Of a DNA stretch of 64,000 bases, positions 51,066 through 58,896 are shown in pieces; the stretch's first letter is position 1; each line of letters begins with the position of its first letter. A program made the position numbers and the translations under genes. A model generated the notes under the pieces. That model was given only the letters and a program-made list of their open reading frames with translations, did not search any database and had not been told where the DNA came from. The stretch is from contig NZ_CP039694.1 of the NCBI RefSeq assembly GCF_005145045.1, positions 340,102 through 404,101 on the forward strand, read 5' to 3'. Origin of the DNA: Agrobacterium larrymoorei (GTDB taxonomy: Bacteria; Pseudomonadota; Alphaproteobacteria; Rhizobiales; Rhizobiaceae).

Positions 51066-51920
51066 ATGACAGAACTGACCGCCGCATTTTCCGCAAACAT
51101 CATTTCCGCCGAAGACACGCTTGCCCGCATTGCGGCAGGTCGACATGTCGTCTTTCTGGACGTACGCTTCAGCCCCAAACAACAGGACCTCAGAGCCGAA
51201 TATGACGCCGACCACATCGACGGCGCGCATTTCGTCGACCTGAAAACTCAGCTACAGAGCAAGGGCGGCGGACTGGCCGGTTCGCGCCCACTACCTACCC
51301 CTGCCGATCTGCAGAAAAACATCGAGCAATGGGGTATCACTCCGCAGACGACCGTGGTGGTTTATACGCGCGCCACGCCTGCGGCAGCGGCCCGTGCATG
51401 GTTCGTACTGCGCTGGGCCGGTTTTGCCGACGTGGTTTACCTCGACGGCGGCCTTCCCGCCTGGAAAGCCGCTGGCGGCGCCACCGGCACGATGGAACCG
51501 AAGATCGGCGGCGGCACTTTCGTCATCGACACAGTGGATCATCTGCCGACGCTCACCGCCGACGAGATTGCCGGCTATATCGACAGTGGTGCCAAGGTAT
51601 TCGATGCCCGCGGCGCAGACGCGTTTGCCGGTGATGGCTCAGCCCGCAGCGGCCACATTCCCGGTGCTAAAAGCCTGCCGTCGAGCAAGTTCCTCGATGC
51701 CGACGGTCGTTTCCTCACGCCCGATGCAATCCGCGATACGCTTGAAGCCAATGGCGCGGCAAGCGGTGAACCGATCGGAGTCTATTGCGGCGGCGGCGTA
51801 GGCGGCGCACTGGAAACACTGGCGCTGCGTTCCGCCGGGATCGACGCAAAACTGTTCGTCGGTTCATTCTCCGCATGGACGGCCGATCCGGCCCGCGCCG
51901 TGGCGCAGGGCGCAGACTGA
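51066..51920 (+). CDS. rhodanese-type sulfurtransferase
   Basis: 284-residue two-domain rhodanese. N-terminal domain: VFLDVRFSPKQQDLRAEYDADHIDGAHFVDL; catalytic domain: SGAKVFDARGADAFAG, RSGHIPGAKSLPSSKFLD and active-site C241 in GVYCGGGVGGALETLA. Second sulfurtransferase of the module, directly after the monooxygenase, suggesting transfer of sulfane sulfur or handling of a mercapto acid formed during substrate breakdown. Confidence 0.85.
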   Translation: MTELTAAFSANIISAEDTLARIAAGRHVVFLDVRFSPKQQDLRAEYDADHIDGAHFVDLKTQLQSKGGGLAGSRPLPTPADLQKNIEQWGITPQTTVVVYTRATPAAAARAWFVLRWAGFADVVYLDGGLPAWKAAGGATGTMEPKIGGGTFVIDTVDHLPTLTADEIAGYIDSGAKVFDARGADAFAGDGSARSGHIPGAKSLPSSKFLDADGRFLTPDAIRDTLEANGAASGEPIGVYCGGGVGGALETLALRSAGIDAKLFVGSFSAWTADPARAVAQGAD

Positions 51921-52005
51921 TCCGCGGTCACTATTCAAAAAGCACCTTACGACATGCCGCGTGGAGCCAGGCCAGGCTTCACGCATGCCCTTTACGGAGC
52001 CTGAA

Positions 52006-52581
52006 ATGTCCGCCAGTGAAAGTCCGGTCGCGCACGCGCTGAAAGCCAAAGGGAAAGCGCACAAAAACCTGCGCAGCTTTGCCATCTACCTTTCCATCAC
52101 CGTTCTTGCCGCCGCAATCTGCTATTTTTTGCGCGGCGGTGATGCGGTGAAGACAGGCGTAAACGATGCCTGGGGGCAGCTGGTCGCGCTACTGGTGGAA
52201 CTGGCGCTCGGGCTGGTGATTGCCTCTGCCGTGGGCATGCTGGTTCCCAAGGACAAGGTGGCGCGCTGGCTGAGCGCGGAATCGGGCTTCAGCGGACTTC
52301 TGATTGCCGGCACGCTCGGCATGATCACGCCCGGCGGACCTTATGCCTCGTTTCCACTGGTTCTCAGCCTTTCCAAGGCAGGGGCTGATATCGGCGCGCT
52401 GATCGCTTTCCTAACCGCCTGGGCAGCCAGCAGTGTCAGCCGGCTGGTCATCTGGGAAATTCCCATGCTCGGTTTCGACTTTGCCATGCTTCGTTTCATG
52501 GTGAGCGTGCCCCTGCCGCTTCTGGCTGGTTATGCCGCAAGGGCGATCGCAGCCCGATATCCGCTGGGAGCCAAATCATGA
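52006..52581 (+). CDS. DUF318-type permease, N-terminal-half gene
   Basis: 191-residue membrane protein, about five segments. ATG at 52006 (MSASESPVAHALKAK) with ACGGAG upstream. Central motif GTLGMITPGGPYASFPLVLSLSKAG and helix WEIPMLGFDF, the repeat unit of the two-repeat DUF318/ArsP-like permeases. The second repeat is encoded by the next gene, with a 4-bp overlap, so a heterodimer is likely. Substrate unknown; sulfite, sulfide or organoarsenical export are possibilities by family. Confidence 0.75.
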   Translation: MSASESPVAHALKAKGKAHKNLRSFAIYLSITVLAAAICYFLRGGDAVKTGVNDAWGQLVALLVELALGLVIASAVGMLVPKDKVARWLSAESGFSGLLIAGTLGMITPGGPYASFPLVLSLSKAGADIGALIAFLTAWAASSVSRLVIWEIPMLGFDFAMLRFMVSVPLPLLAGYAARAIAARYPLGAKS

Positions 52582-53078
52582 TCATCGACAGCGGAACACT
52601 TCTTCTCGCCCTCATTGCTGTGGCGCTTGTCGGTCTCATCGCCATCTGCCACCCGGAAAAGCTGCCGGTCCTCATCACCAATGTTCGCAGCCAAGCCGGC
52701 AATGTTTTCATCAGCCTGCCCTTTGGCCTGCTGATCGCCGCTTTTGTCAGCCGCCTTCTGCCTGCGGAACTAATTTCGGCCGCCATCGGTCGGGAAAGCG
52801 GCATAACCGGTGTGATCCTTGCCAGCCTTCTTGGCGGCTTCATCCCCGGTGGGCCAATGGTCGCTTATCCGATCAGCTTTGCAATGCTCCAGATGGGTGC
52901 CGGCGAACCGCAGATGATCGCGTGCCTGACGAGCTGGTCGGTTTTCGCCATCCACCGCATCCTAACTTACGAACTGCCGCTGATGGGGCGCCGTTTTGTC
53001 GGCATCAGGCTGGCAGCCGTCGTACCGCTCCCGCTTTTTGCAGCCGCTTTATCGCTTATCTCCGCTTGGTTTGTTTGA
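52578..53078 (+). CDS. DUF318-type permease, second-half gene
   Basis: 166-residue membrane protein with the same repeat as its upstream neighbour: ASLLGGFIPGGPMVAYPISF and helix ILTYELPLMGRRFVGIR. ATGA overlap. Together the two genes equal one full-length DUF318 permease in size. Last gene of the organosulfur operon. Confidence 0.75.
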   Translation: MIIDSGTLLLALIAVALVGLIAICHPEKLPVLITNVRSQAGNVFISLPFGLLIAAFVSRLLPAELISAAIGRESGITGVILASLLGGFIPGGPMVAYPISFAMLQMGAGEPQMIACLTSWSVFAIHRILTYELPLMGRRFVGIRLAAVVPLPLFAAALSLISAWFV

Positions 53079-53267
53079 TTATAGGAAGAGGGTTCATGCT
53101 GTCTTCCGTTCTTATAGCTCTGCCATCGCCTTCGCTCACCCCGATACATGCGAAATCATCAACTAAGATCCCCAAAAAGAACCGCAGCCCGTCATATTCG
53201 CTGAGACGGTAAGAACCCGCCGCCGTGAAGAAGCAAATAGCTGCTCTCGCGAAATAAGGAGATTGAG

Positions 53268-53318
53268 ATGCGACCTCTTAGGCGGTCCTCTCGTCGTTTC
53301 TGCTTATGTTGGAATTGA
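53268..53318 (+). other. orphan ribosome site plus 16-codon frame at the module junction
   Basis: A perfect AAGGAG precedes ATG at 53268, but the frame (MRPLRRSSRRFCLCWN) ends after 16 codons, 20 bp before the converging trbI stop. It may be the truncated start of a gene lost at a recombination junction between the sulfur module and the plasmid transfer region. A 38-codon frame at 53096-53212 is also present and not convincing. Confidence 0.3.
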
Positions 53319-53339
53319 GATTTACCGGGACTTTATATT

Positions 53340-54644
53340 TCAACGGTACTGACCCGGGAACACCATATCCTGATCCACAAGTACGTTAAATTTATATCCA
53401 GGCCGGATCTGCAACGTCGGTTGCACGTCCATGTTCCGCTGGATCGTCCGGTCGGCCACACGTCCGAAAGTTTCGGCAAAATTCCGCCGTGCGGCATCGG
53501 ATGCCGTATCCTGGGTGGCTAGCGTTGAGCTCTGAGGCACTGTCATGTCGATGCCCGTCCCGATCAGCGCGATCATGACCGCCGAGCCGAAGGTTTTCAG
53601 ATAGTGGTTGTTCACCTTGTCATTGAAGCCGCTGTAGCCGCTCGCATCCGTGCCGGCCATGCCGCCAATCTGCAATGTCGAGCCGTTCGGAAAGATGATG
53701 TCGGTCCACACGACAAGAACCCGGCTCTGGCCGAACGAAACCTTGCTGTCATAGCGACCGAACAGTTTCGTGCCCTGCGGGATAAGCAGGCGATGCCCTG
53801 TTGCGCTGTCGTAGACATTCTGGCTGACCTGCGCGGTGATGCGCCCCGGAAGGTCGGAATTGATGCCTGTTATCAATGTTGCCGGAATCACGGAACCTCG
53901 TTTCAGTTCGTATAAAGACTGCTGTGGCACGACACGGTTTGGCAGATAGCCGAGATCCTTGAGATCGGCATTGAAGAAATCTTCCTTGGAACTCTGACCG
54001 TTGGGATCGAGGTTTTGCCCTCCCAGACCGGCACGCACGGCTGCGGTGTAAAGATCGGACGCGTTTCCGTTCGCAGCGGCTGTTGCCGTCCGCGCTCCGG
54101 CGCTTCCATCGTTTTCCGACCGCGCTTCCAGCTTACCGCGGTCGATGGCGAGAGGCGCGTCATAGGCGGAGTCTCGTGCTTGAATTCGGGCCATCCGCTG
54201 GCGCTGCTGCTCGCGCAGAACCTGCTCCTGTTGCTCTCGTGCCAGGCGCGCCCGCCACACCTCTTCCGGCTCCAGTTCCGCTCCGCGCCGTTGCTCCTCT
54301 ATCTGTTCGGGCTGGGTGAACGGATTGGCCACCTGCTCCTCGGCCGTTTTCGACTCGACCGGCGTCGGCTGGAACGTCGTCCCCGGCTGCGGCTCGCCAA
54401 TGATGCCGTCGGTGACACCGCGCTTGATCTGGTCGGCATAGGTCGAGGCCGGATTGCCCGAACTGGTTTCCGGACCGCTGTCCTCGCCGAAATAAAGCCC
54501 GCGCGAGGCGAGCCCAAAAAAAATGATGCCTAGAAAAGCGACCAGCAGGACGATCACGATAATGATCGGCACGCGGTTCAGGCGCTTGTTGCCAGATGTG
54601 GCCTGACTGTTCGCGGCGCCACCAAGTTTAAGGGATTGCACCAT
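53340..54644 (-). CDS. trbI: TrbI (VirB10-like) conjugal transfer protein
   Basis: 434-residue VirB10-family protein bridging inner and outer membranes of the type IV secretion channel. N-terminal cytoplasmic part, one membrane segment (VPIIIVIVLLVAFLGIIFFGL), a long charged Glu/Gln/Arg-rich linker, then the C-terminal VirB10 fold (YELKRGSVIPATLITGINSDLPG, LLIPQGTKLFGRYDSK, GGMAGTDASGYSGFND, YKFNVLVDQDMVFPG). Last gene of the trb operon, 12 bp after trbH. Confidence 0.93.
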   Translation of the reverse strand: MVQSLKLGGAANSQATSGNKRLNRVPIIIVIVLLVAFLGIIFFGLASRGLYFGEDSGPETSSGNPASTYADQIKRGVTDGIIGEPQPGTTFQPTPVESKTAEEQVANPFTQPEQIEEQRRGAELEPEEVWRARLAREQQEQVLREQQRQRMARIQARDSAYDAPLAIDRGKLEARSENDGSAGARTATAAANGNASDLYTAAVRAGLGGQNLDPNGQSSKEDFFNADLKDLGYLPNRVVPQQSLYELKRGSVIPATLITGINSDLPGRITAQVSQNVYDSATGHRLLIPQGTKLFGRYDSKVSFGQSRVLVVWTDIIFPNGSTLQIGGMAGTDASGYSGFNDKVNNHYLKTFGSAVMIALIGTGIDMTVPQSSTLATQDTASDAARRNFAETFGRVADRTIQRNMDVQPTLQIRPGYKFNVLVDQDMVFPGQYR

Positions 54645-54656
54645 AATTTTTCTTCC

Positions 54657-55139
54657 TCACCCGCGTCGCATGAGCGAAAGGGCACTCGCGGGTATCGCAC
54701 TCGACGTCGTCACGGTGTAGGCTCGACCAAGCTCGACACTGTTCGTTGAGAGCCGTGCGAGCACCTGACCGTCATAAGGCATGAGTGCATAGGCAAGTGC
54801 GATGACGGCCGCTTTGTTATCCGTCGTCTGGTCGGTGACAACGGCATAGCCCCACCCCTTCAATGCCGCCTCAAGCGCGTTCCCGAATGGAGATCCATCC
54901 TGCTTGAGCGCAACGGTCGCCTTCCCTTGCCCGATTTGTTCGGCTAGGCGGCTGACCATATCGCCCGCGATGGCGCCCGCGGCTGGTCCGGAGACCTCTG
55001 TCGGTGCTGCGCTGGTGGCGAGCCCGCCGGTGTCCATCGACTGACATCCGGAAAGGAGGATGGCGAGGGCACTCGCTACGGCGAAGCGTTGGATCGGTCC
55101 AAGACGGTGCGTGGCCTGACGGAGGAGGTCTATCATCAC
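54657..55139 (-). CDS. trbH: TrbH conjugal transfer lipoprotein
   Basis: 160-residue protein with a lipobox (AILLSGC, cysteine near residue 32) for outer-membrane anchoring, followed by a TrbH-like domain ([40 protein letters not shown]). Start overlaps the trbG stop by 4 bp. Position between trbG and trbI matches Ti-type plasmids. Confidence 0.88.
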   Translation of the reverse strand: MMIDLLRQATHRLGPIQRFAVASALAILLSGCQSMDTGGLATSAAPTEVSGPAAGAIAGDMVSRLAEQIGQGKATVALKQDGSPFGNALEAALKGWGYAVVTDQTTDNKAAVIALAYALMPYDGQVLARLSTNSVELGRAYTVTTSSAIPASALSLMRRG

Positions 55140-55999
55140 CGTCCTCCCCTACTGATTGTCACCTTCTGCTGTCTCCAGCCAACGCCTGAGACTAGGACAG
55201 CTCGATCGATATTGTAGTCGACCACTATCATGTTGCTCTTCATGCGGTAGTTGACGACGCGATTCTGGCCGCCGGAGACGACGAAAAGAACCGGCGCATC
55301 CCCCCCGGAAATCGACCGTGGGAACTGGATGTATGTCTTCTGCCCATCCGAATAGACGCGCGTCGGCCGCCAGCTGGCGCTGCCCGAGACGGAGTAGGCA
55401 AAGCTCAATTGCTCGGCTGGGACGCCCGCGCCCGGGATTGTACTGGCTTCCAGCCGCGCGTTGACATCGGCAAGCTTTGTCGAGACGTCCTCGGGATATT
55501 CGAAACCGACACGCGCCATATATTGCGTGGGATGCGATTTCAGCTGGATGTGATAGGTGCGTCGTGACGTGGTCACGACCATCGACGTGACGAGACCCGG
55601 CTCCGACGGCTTGACAATCAGGTGGATCGCCTGGCCGCCGGCCGCCCCCGAGGTCGCGGGCTCTACTTTCCAGCGTACCGTATCACCGACCAACACGTCG
55701 CGAACCACCTCGCCGCCCTGAAGCTCGATGTCGCAGACCTGTAACGGTGAGCAGACGACCGACGGCTGCACTTCGCCATAGAGGAAGACCACCTTCCCAT
55801 CGGCGCCTTTGGTGACGAGCCCGCGGCTTCCACGCCATTGTGTTGAGATGCCCATTCCCTTTGCTTCATTGGCCGTGACACCATCGGCGGCGAGAGAGGC
55901 AGACGGGAAAGTGGTAGAGGCAGCAATGGCGATAGCAATGATGCTGGCGCTCATCGTGACCCGAGATAGTGCGTCTGATCTGTTCATGTTAGGGGCCAT
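55136..55999 (-). CDS. trbG: TrbG (VirB9-like) conjugal transfer protein
   Basis: 287-residue VirB9-family outer-membrane-complex protein. Signal peptide follows [15 protein letters not shown] with cleavage near ASLAA. Domain marks: [51 protein letters not shown], and C-terminal [20 protein letters not shown]. Start may be 55999 (GAAAGG upstream, overlapping trbF) or the ATG at 55987. Confidence 0.92.
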   Translation of the reverse strand: MAPNMNRSDALSRVTMSASIIAIAIAASTTFPSASLAADGVTANEAKGMGISTQWRGSRGLVTKGADGKVVFLYGEVQPSVVCSPLQVCDIELQGGEVVRDVLVGDTVRWKVEPATSGAAGGQAIHLIVKPSEPGLVTSMVVTTSRRTYHIQLKSHPTQYMARVGFEYPEDVSTKLADVNARLEASTIPGAGVPAEQLSFAYSVSGSASWRPTRVYSDGQKTYIQFPRSISGGDAPVLFVVSGGQNRVVNYRMKSNMIVVDYNIDRAVLVSGVGWRQQKVTISRGGR

Positions 56000-56004
56000 G
56001 CCTT

Positions 56005-56667
56005 TCAAAGCTGCGCAGTCCAATCAAAGTCGCGGAGATAGAGACCGATGGGATTAAGACGGATGACACCCTCATCCTGGGGCGGCGTCAGTGTCACGGT
56101 GGCGATCCCACGGAAGCGGCGGGTGGCAGTCTCCTTGCCGCGGCGGTCGCGTTCGAACTCCGTCCAGTCGATCTGGTAGCTCTGGTTCGACAGCGCGACG
56201 ATGTTGTTAACCTCGATCGCCACCGTCGCGGCCTTCGCCTTCTCGAAGGGAGAATTCGAGCGAAACCAGGCATTCACCTTTTCCGTCGCGGGATCGGAGG
56301 TGCGCAGCAGCCCATAGGTCCGGTCGATATATTGCTTCTGGACCACGGCATCGGGCGTCACAGAGCGGAAATTCGACACGAAACTACCGAGTGTCGCGCG
56401 CACCACACGCGGATCGGCATATTCGATCTGCTGCGGGAAGCCCGCATTGACGGCGGTGCCAAGCTTGTCGACTTCGACGATATAAGGGATCAGCTTGACC
56501 TGTGTGCTCTGGTAGAGCGCGTAACCAAAGCCGATAACGGCCATGGTCATTCCGGCAATGCCGACGACGCGCCAGGCGGCAGCCGCTTTTACGTACGAGC
56601 CATAACGCTCGTTCCATTCGTTGCGAGCAGCAACATAGGGATTATCTGGGATATTCTGTCCGGCCAT
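56005..56667 (-). CDS. trbF: TrbF (VirB8-like) conjugal transfer protein
   Basis: 220-residue VirB8-like inner-membrane protein: [20 protein letters not shown], a membrane segment ([20 protein letters not shown]), then the periplasmic domain ending [23 protein letters not shown]. A GTG at 56685 overlapping the trbL stop is an alternative start. Confidence 0.92.
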   Translation of the reverse strand: MAGQNIPDNPYVAARNEWNERYGSYVKAAAAWRVVGIAGMTMAVIGFGYALYQSTQVKLIPYIVEVDKLGTAVNAGFPQQIEYADPRVVRATLGSFVSNFRSVTPDAVVQKQYIDRTYGLLRTSDPATEKVNAWFRSNSPFEKAKAATVAIEVNNIVALSNQSYQIDWTEFERDRRGKETATRRFRGIATVTLTPPQDEGVIRLNPIGLYLRDFDWTAQL

Positions 56668-56681
56668 TCTGGAGTGTTCCG

Positions 56682-57869
56682 TCACTTGCTGTCGTTGATC
56701 GGCGGTGCTGGCGGTGTGCCCGGCCGGCCGGATTGTTGATCGAGTTTAGCGTTGGCAAGGCCGAGCATCGATCCGGCATAGGCGCCGGGAGAACCGATCG
56801 CCTTTTCCTTTGCAGCTGAACCGACTGCGCCGGCCGCTCCGCCGATCCCCGCTTGCATGCCGCGCAGCGCCGCACTGGCCAGAGATGAGCCTCCTGTCCT
56901 CGCGGCACTGGCGGCTCCGAATCCTCTGCTTGCGGCCCCGATCGTTAGGACGCCAGCCCCGATTACCGTCGACGCTGCCTGGCCGCCATGTCGGATGGCC
57001 TCCATGCCGCCGCCGACCGATGCGCCCTGGACCACGCCCTGCAAAATGGGCGGCACATACATGGCGATGACGAAGACGACGACCGAGATGCCGGCTATCG
57101 CCAGCGTGGTGATGAACTGTTCGGAGGTTGCGGTTGGCGCCTCGGCCAGACCGAGAAGGATGTCCGAGCCGATCTTGGCGATCATCACCAGCGCCATCAG
57201 CTTCATGCCGACGGAAAAGGCGTAAACCATGTACTTGATCGCAAAATCCTTGGTATGGGACGACCCACCCAGCCCGAGCATGATCATGCCGGCGAGCAGG
57301 CCCACATACATCTCGACCATGACGGCCACGAAGATCGCGGCGACCAGGCTGAACGACACCACGACCACCACCATGGCGAAGACGGCGGCGATCGCCAGCG
57401 CATTATCCTCCCAGAGGCCAAACTTCGCCTGTTCCGACATCTTCGTCGCGACACGAATGCCGGCGTCAAAGATGTTGGCGGGAGAGGCGGAACCGCCACC
57501 GGCGCCGATCTGGTAGAGACTGTCGACCACGGCTTTGGCGAACTCCGGTCCTCTGTCGAGGATGAAAGCGAACAGGCCGATGAACATGATGCGTTTGACG
57601 AGTTCTGCGAACCAACTGTCGAGCGAAGCGGCGTTTATTGCCAGCCAAACGGCAGCGATCCCCACCTCGATGCCGGCTAGGATCCAGAACAACGAGCGGG
57701 CTGCATTTATAACCGTCGTCTCCCAGCCCTTGGCTGCGGTGACGACGGAATTCTCGAGCGTGGTCAGAACTTGGCCCTGTTGCGCCAGCGCCGGCGAAGT
57801 CACCACCAGGACGACCGCAATCGCGATGGAGGTTCGCTCGAGAGCGCGGAAAGAGGGAGCGGTTACCAT
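56682..57869 (-). CDS. trbL: TrbL (VirB6-like) conjugal transfer protein
   Basis: 395-residue polytopic inner-membrane channel component with signal-like N-terminus ([19 protein letters not shown]) and several membrane segments ([39 protein letters not shown]). C-terminal glycine/alanine-rich cytoplasmic tail. ATG at 57869 overlaps the trbK stop. Confidence 0.92.
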   Translation of the reverse strand: MVTAPSFRALERTSIAIAVVLVVTSPALAQQGQVLTTLENSVVTAAKGWETTVINAARSLFWILAGIEVGIAAVWLAINAASLDSWFAELVKRIMFIGLFAFILDRGPEFAKAVVDSLYQIGAGGGSASPANIFDAGIRVATKMSEQAKFGLWEDNALAIAAVFAMVVVVVSFSLVAAIFVAVMVEMYVGLLAGMIMLGLGGSSHTKDFAIKYMVYAFSVGMKLMALVMIAKIGSDILLGLAEAPTATSEQFITTLAIAGISVVVFVIAMYVPPILQGVVQGASVGGGMEAIRHGGQAASTVIGAGVLTIGAASRGFGAASAARTGGSSLASAALRGMQAGIGGAAGAVGSAAKEKAIGSPGAYAGSMLGLANAKLDQQSGRPGTPPAPPINDSK

Positions 57870-58090
57870 CGTGGTTTCATCTCCTGGCCCCCGCGAATGT
57901 CGCAATTGGCATCTCCACCGAAGAACTGCTCACGATGTCGGCGCCGGTCCTCGTCGGGGGGAGAGCCTGTCGCGATCGCGCCGGATCCGGAAACTGTGTC
58001 CGGTCGAACCAAGATCCATGTAATGGCACTTGCGCCGGCCGCGGAAACGACCGCTGCAAGGACGATAATGTCGATCAGACGGGAGCTCAC
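57863..58090 (-). CDS. trbK: TrbK entry-exclusion-type protein without lipobox
   Basis: 75-residue protein in the trbK position. Starts with GTG overlapping the trbJ stop (GTGA). One membrane segment (IIVLAAVVSAAGASAITWIL) and a tail REQFFGGDANCDIRGGQEM ending KPRW. No Cys follows the hydrophobic segment, so it is not a lipoprotein as TrbK of IncP and some Ti plasmids is; it is probably an anchored exclusion protein. Its tail matches that of TrbJ. Confidence 0.82.
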   Translation of the reverse strand: MSSRLIDIIVLAAVVSAAGASAITWILVRPDTVSGSGAIATGSPPDEDRRRHREQFFGGDANCDIRGGQEMKPRW

Positions 58091-58896
58091 CAGCGGGGCT
58101 CCATCGTCTGGCCGCCCCTGATGTCACGTTCGGTTCCGCTGAAGAATTGTTCGCGCCGCGCTTGCGCCAGGTCTTTTTGTGCCTGCTCGGACTGGTACCA
58201 AGTGCCCATCATCGTCATCTGCTGCGAGACCAGACCCCGCAGTTTCTGCATCTGCGCGACTTGCTGCGCAGCGATTTCGTGGCCGACCTGCAATGCCTTC
58301 ATCTGACCGTCGGCCGATTCCGACATCGACCTCAGCTGCGACATCGTGCTCTCCTCACTGGAGAATTGTTCGGCCGTCAGATTGGCGGCCTTAAGTGTGC
58401 CACCGATCGTGTCGCGATTGGTGTCGGACCAGTTCTGGTAGGTCGTGGAAAAGCTTGCTCCGTCAGGCAGGTTGCTCTTCATGTCGGCGAAACTCTGGAA
58501 GCGCTGCTTGAGCACATCATCTACATTGCCCATGGAAAAGGCGACACCCTGGCCCTGGTTGACGACGGTCTGGAGGTTCTTCAGATCAGTTTCGACTTGA
58601 CCCCAGATGTGGTTTGGAAGCTGCGCCGTGTTCTGCAGCATATTCTTGTAGATGTTGAGCTGGTTCTGGATCTGCTCGGCCAGCTGATTGATCTGGGTGA
58701 TCTGGTTGTTCACCTGCTCGGCGGATTTGCCGACAAGGCTGATCAGTTCGGTGTTGTTTGCAAGCTGGGTCCATTCGGTCGCCTGTCCCGTAGCACCACC
58801 GGCCCACGCAGGAAGCGAGAGAGCAGATGAGAGCATGAAAGCCACACTGAGCGCGGCGGGCCATATCCTATTCGGTTGGGAAGAGCGTGTCGGCAT
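58087..58896 (-). CDS. trbJ: TrbJ (VirB5-like) conjugal transfer protein
   Basis: 269-residue secreted minor pilus component. ATG at 58896 (MPTRSSQPNRIWPAA) with AAGGGGG upstream, overlapping the trbE 3' end by 29 bp; signal peptide cleaved near LPAWA. Long helical Gln/Asn-rich region (NNQITQINQLAEQIQNQLN) and the C-terminus REQFFSGTERDIRGGQTM ending EPRW, shared with TrbK. Confidence 0.9.
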   Translation of the reverse strand: MPTRSSQPNRIWPAALSVAFMLSSALSLPAWAGGATGQATEWTQLANNTELISLVGKSAEQVNNQITQINQLAEQIQNQLNIYKNMLQNTAQLPNHIWGQVETDLKNLQTVVNQGQGVAFSMGNVDDVLKQRFQSFADMKSNLPDGASFSTTYQNWSDTNRDTIGGTLKAANLTAEQFSSEESTMSQLRSMSESADGQMKALQVGHEIAAQQVAQMQKLRGLVSQQMTMMGTWYQSEQAQKDLAQARREQFFSGTERDIRGGQTMEPRW

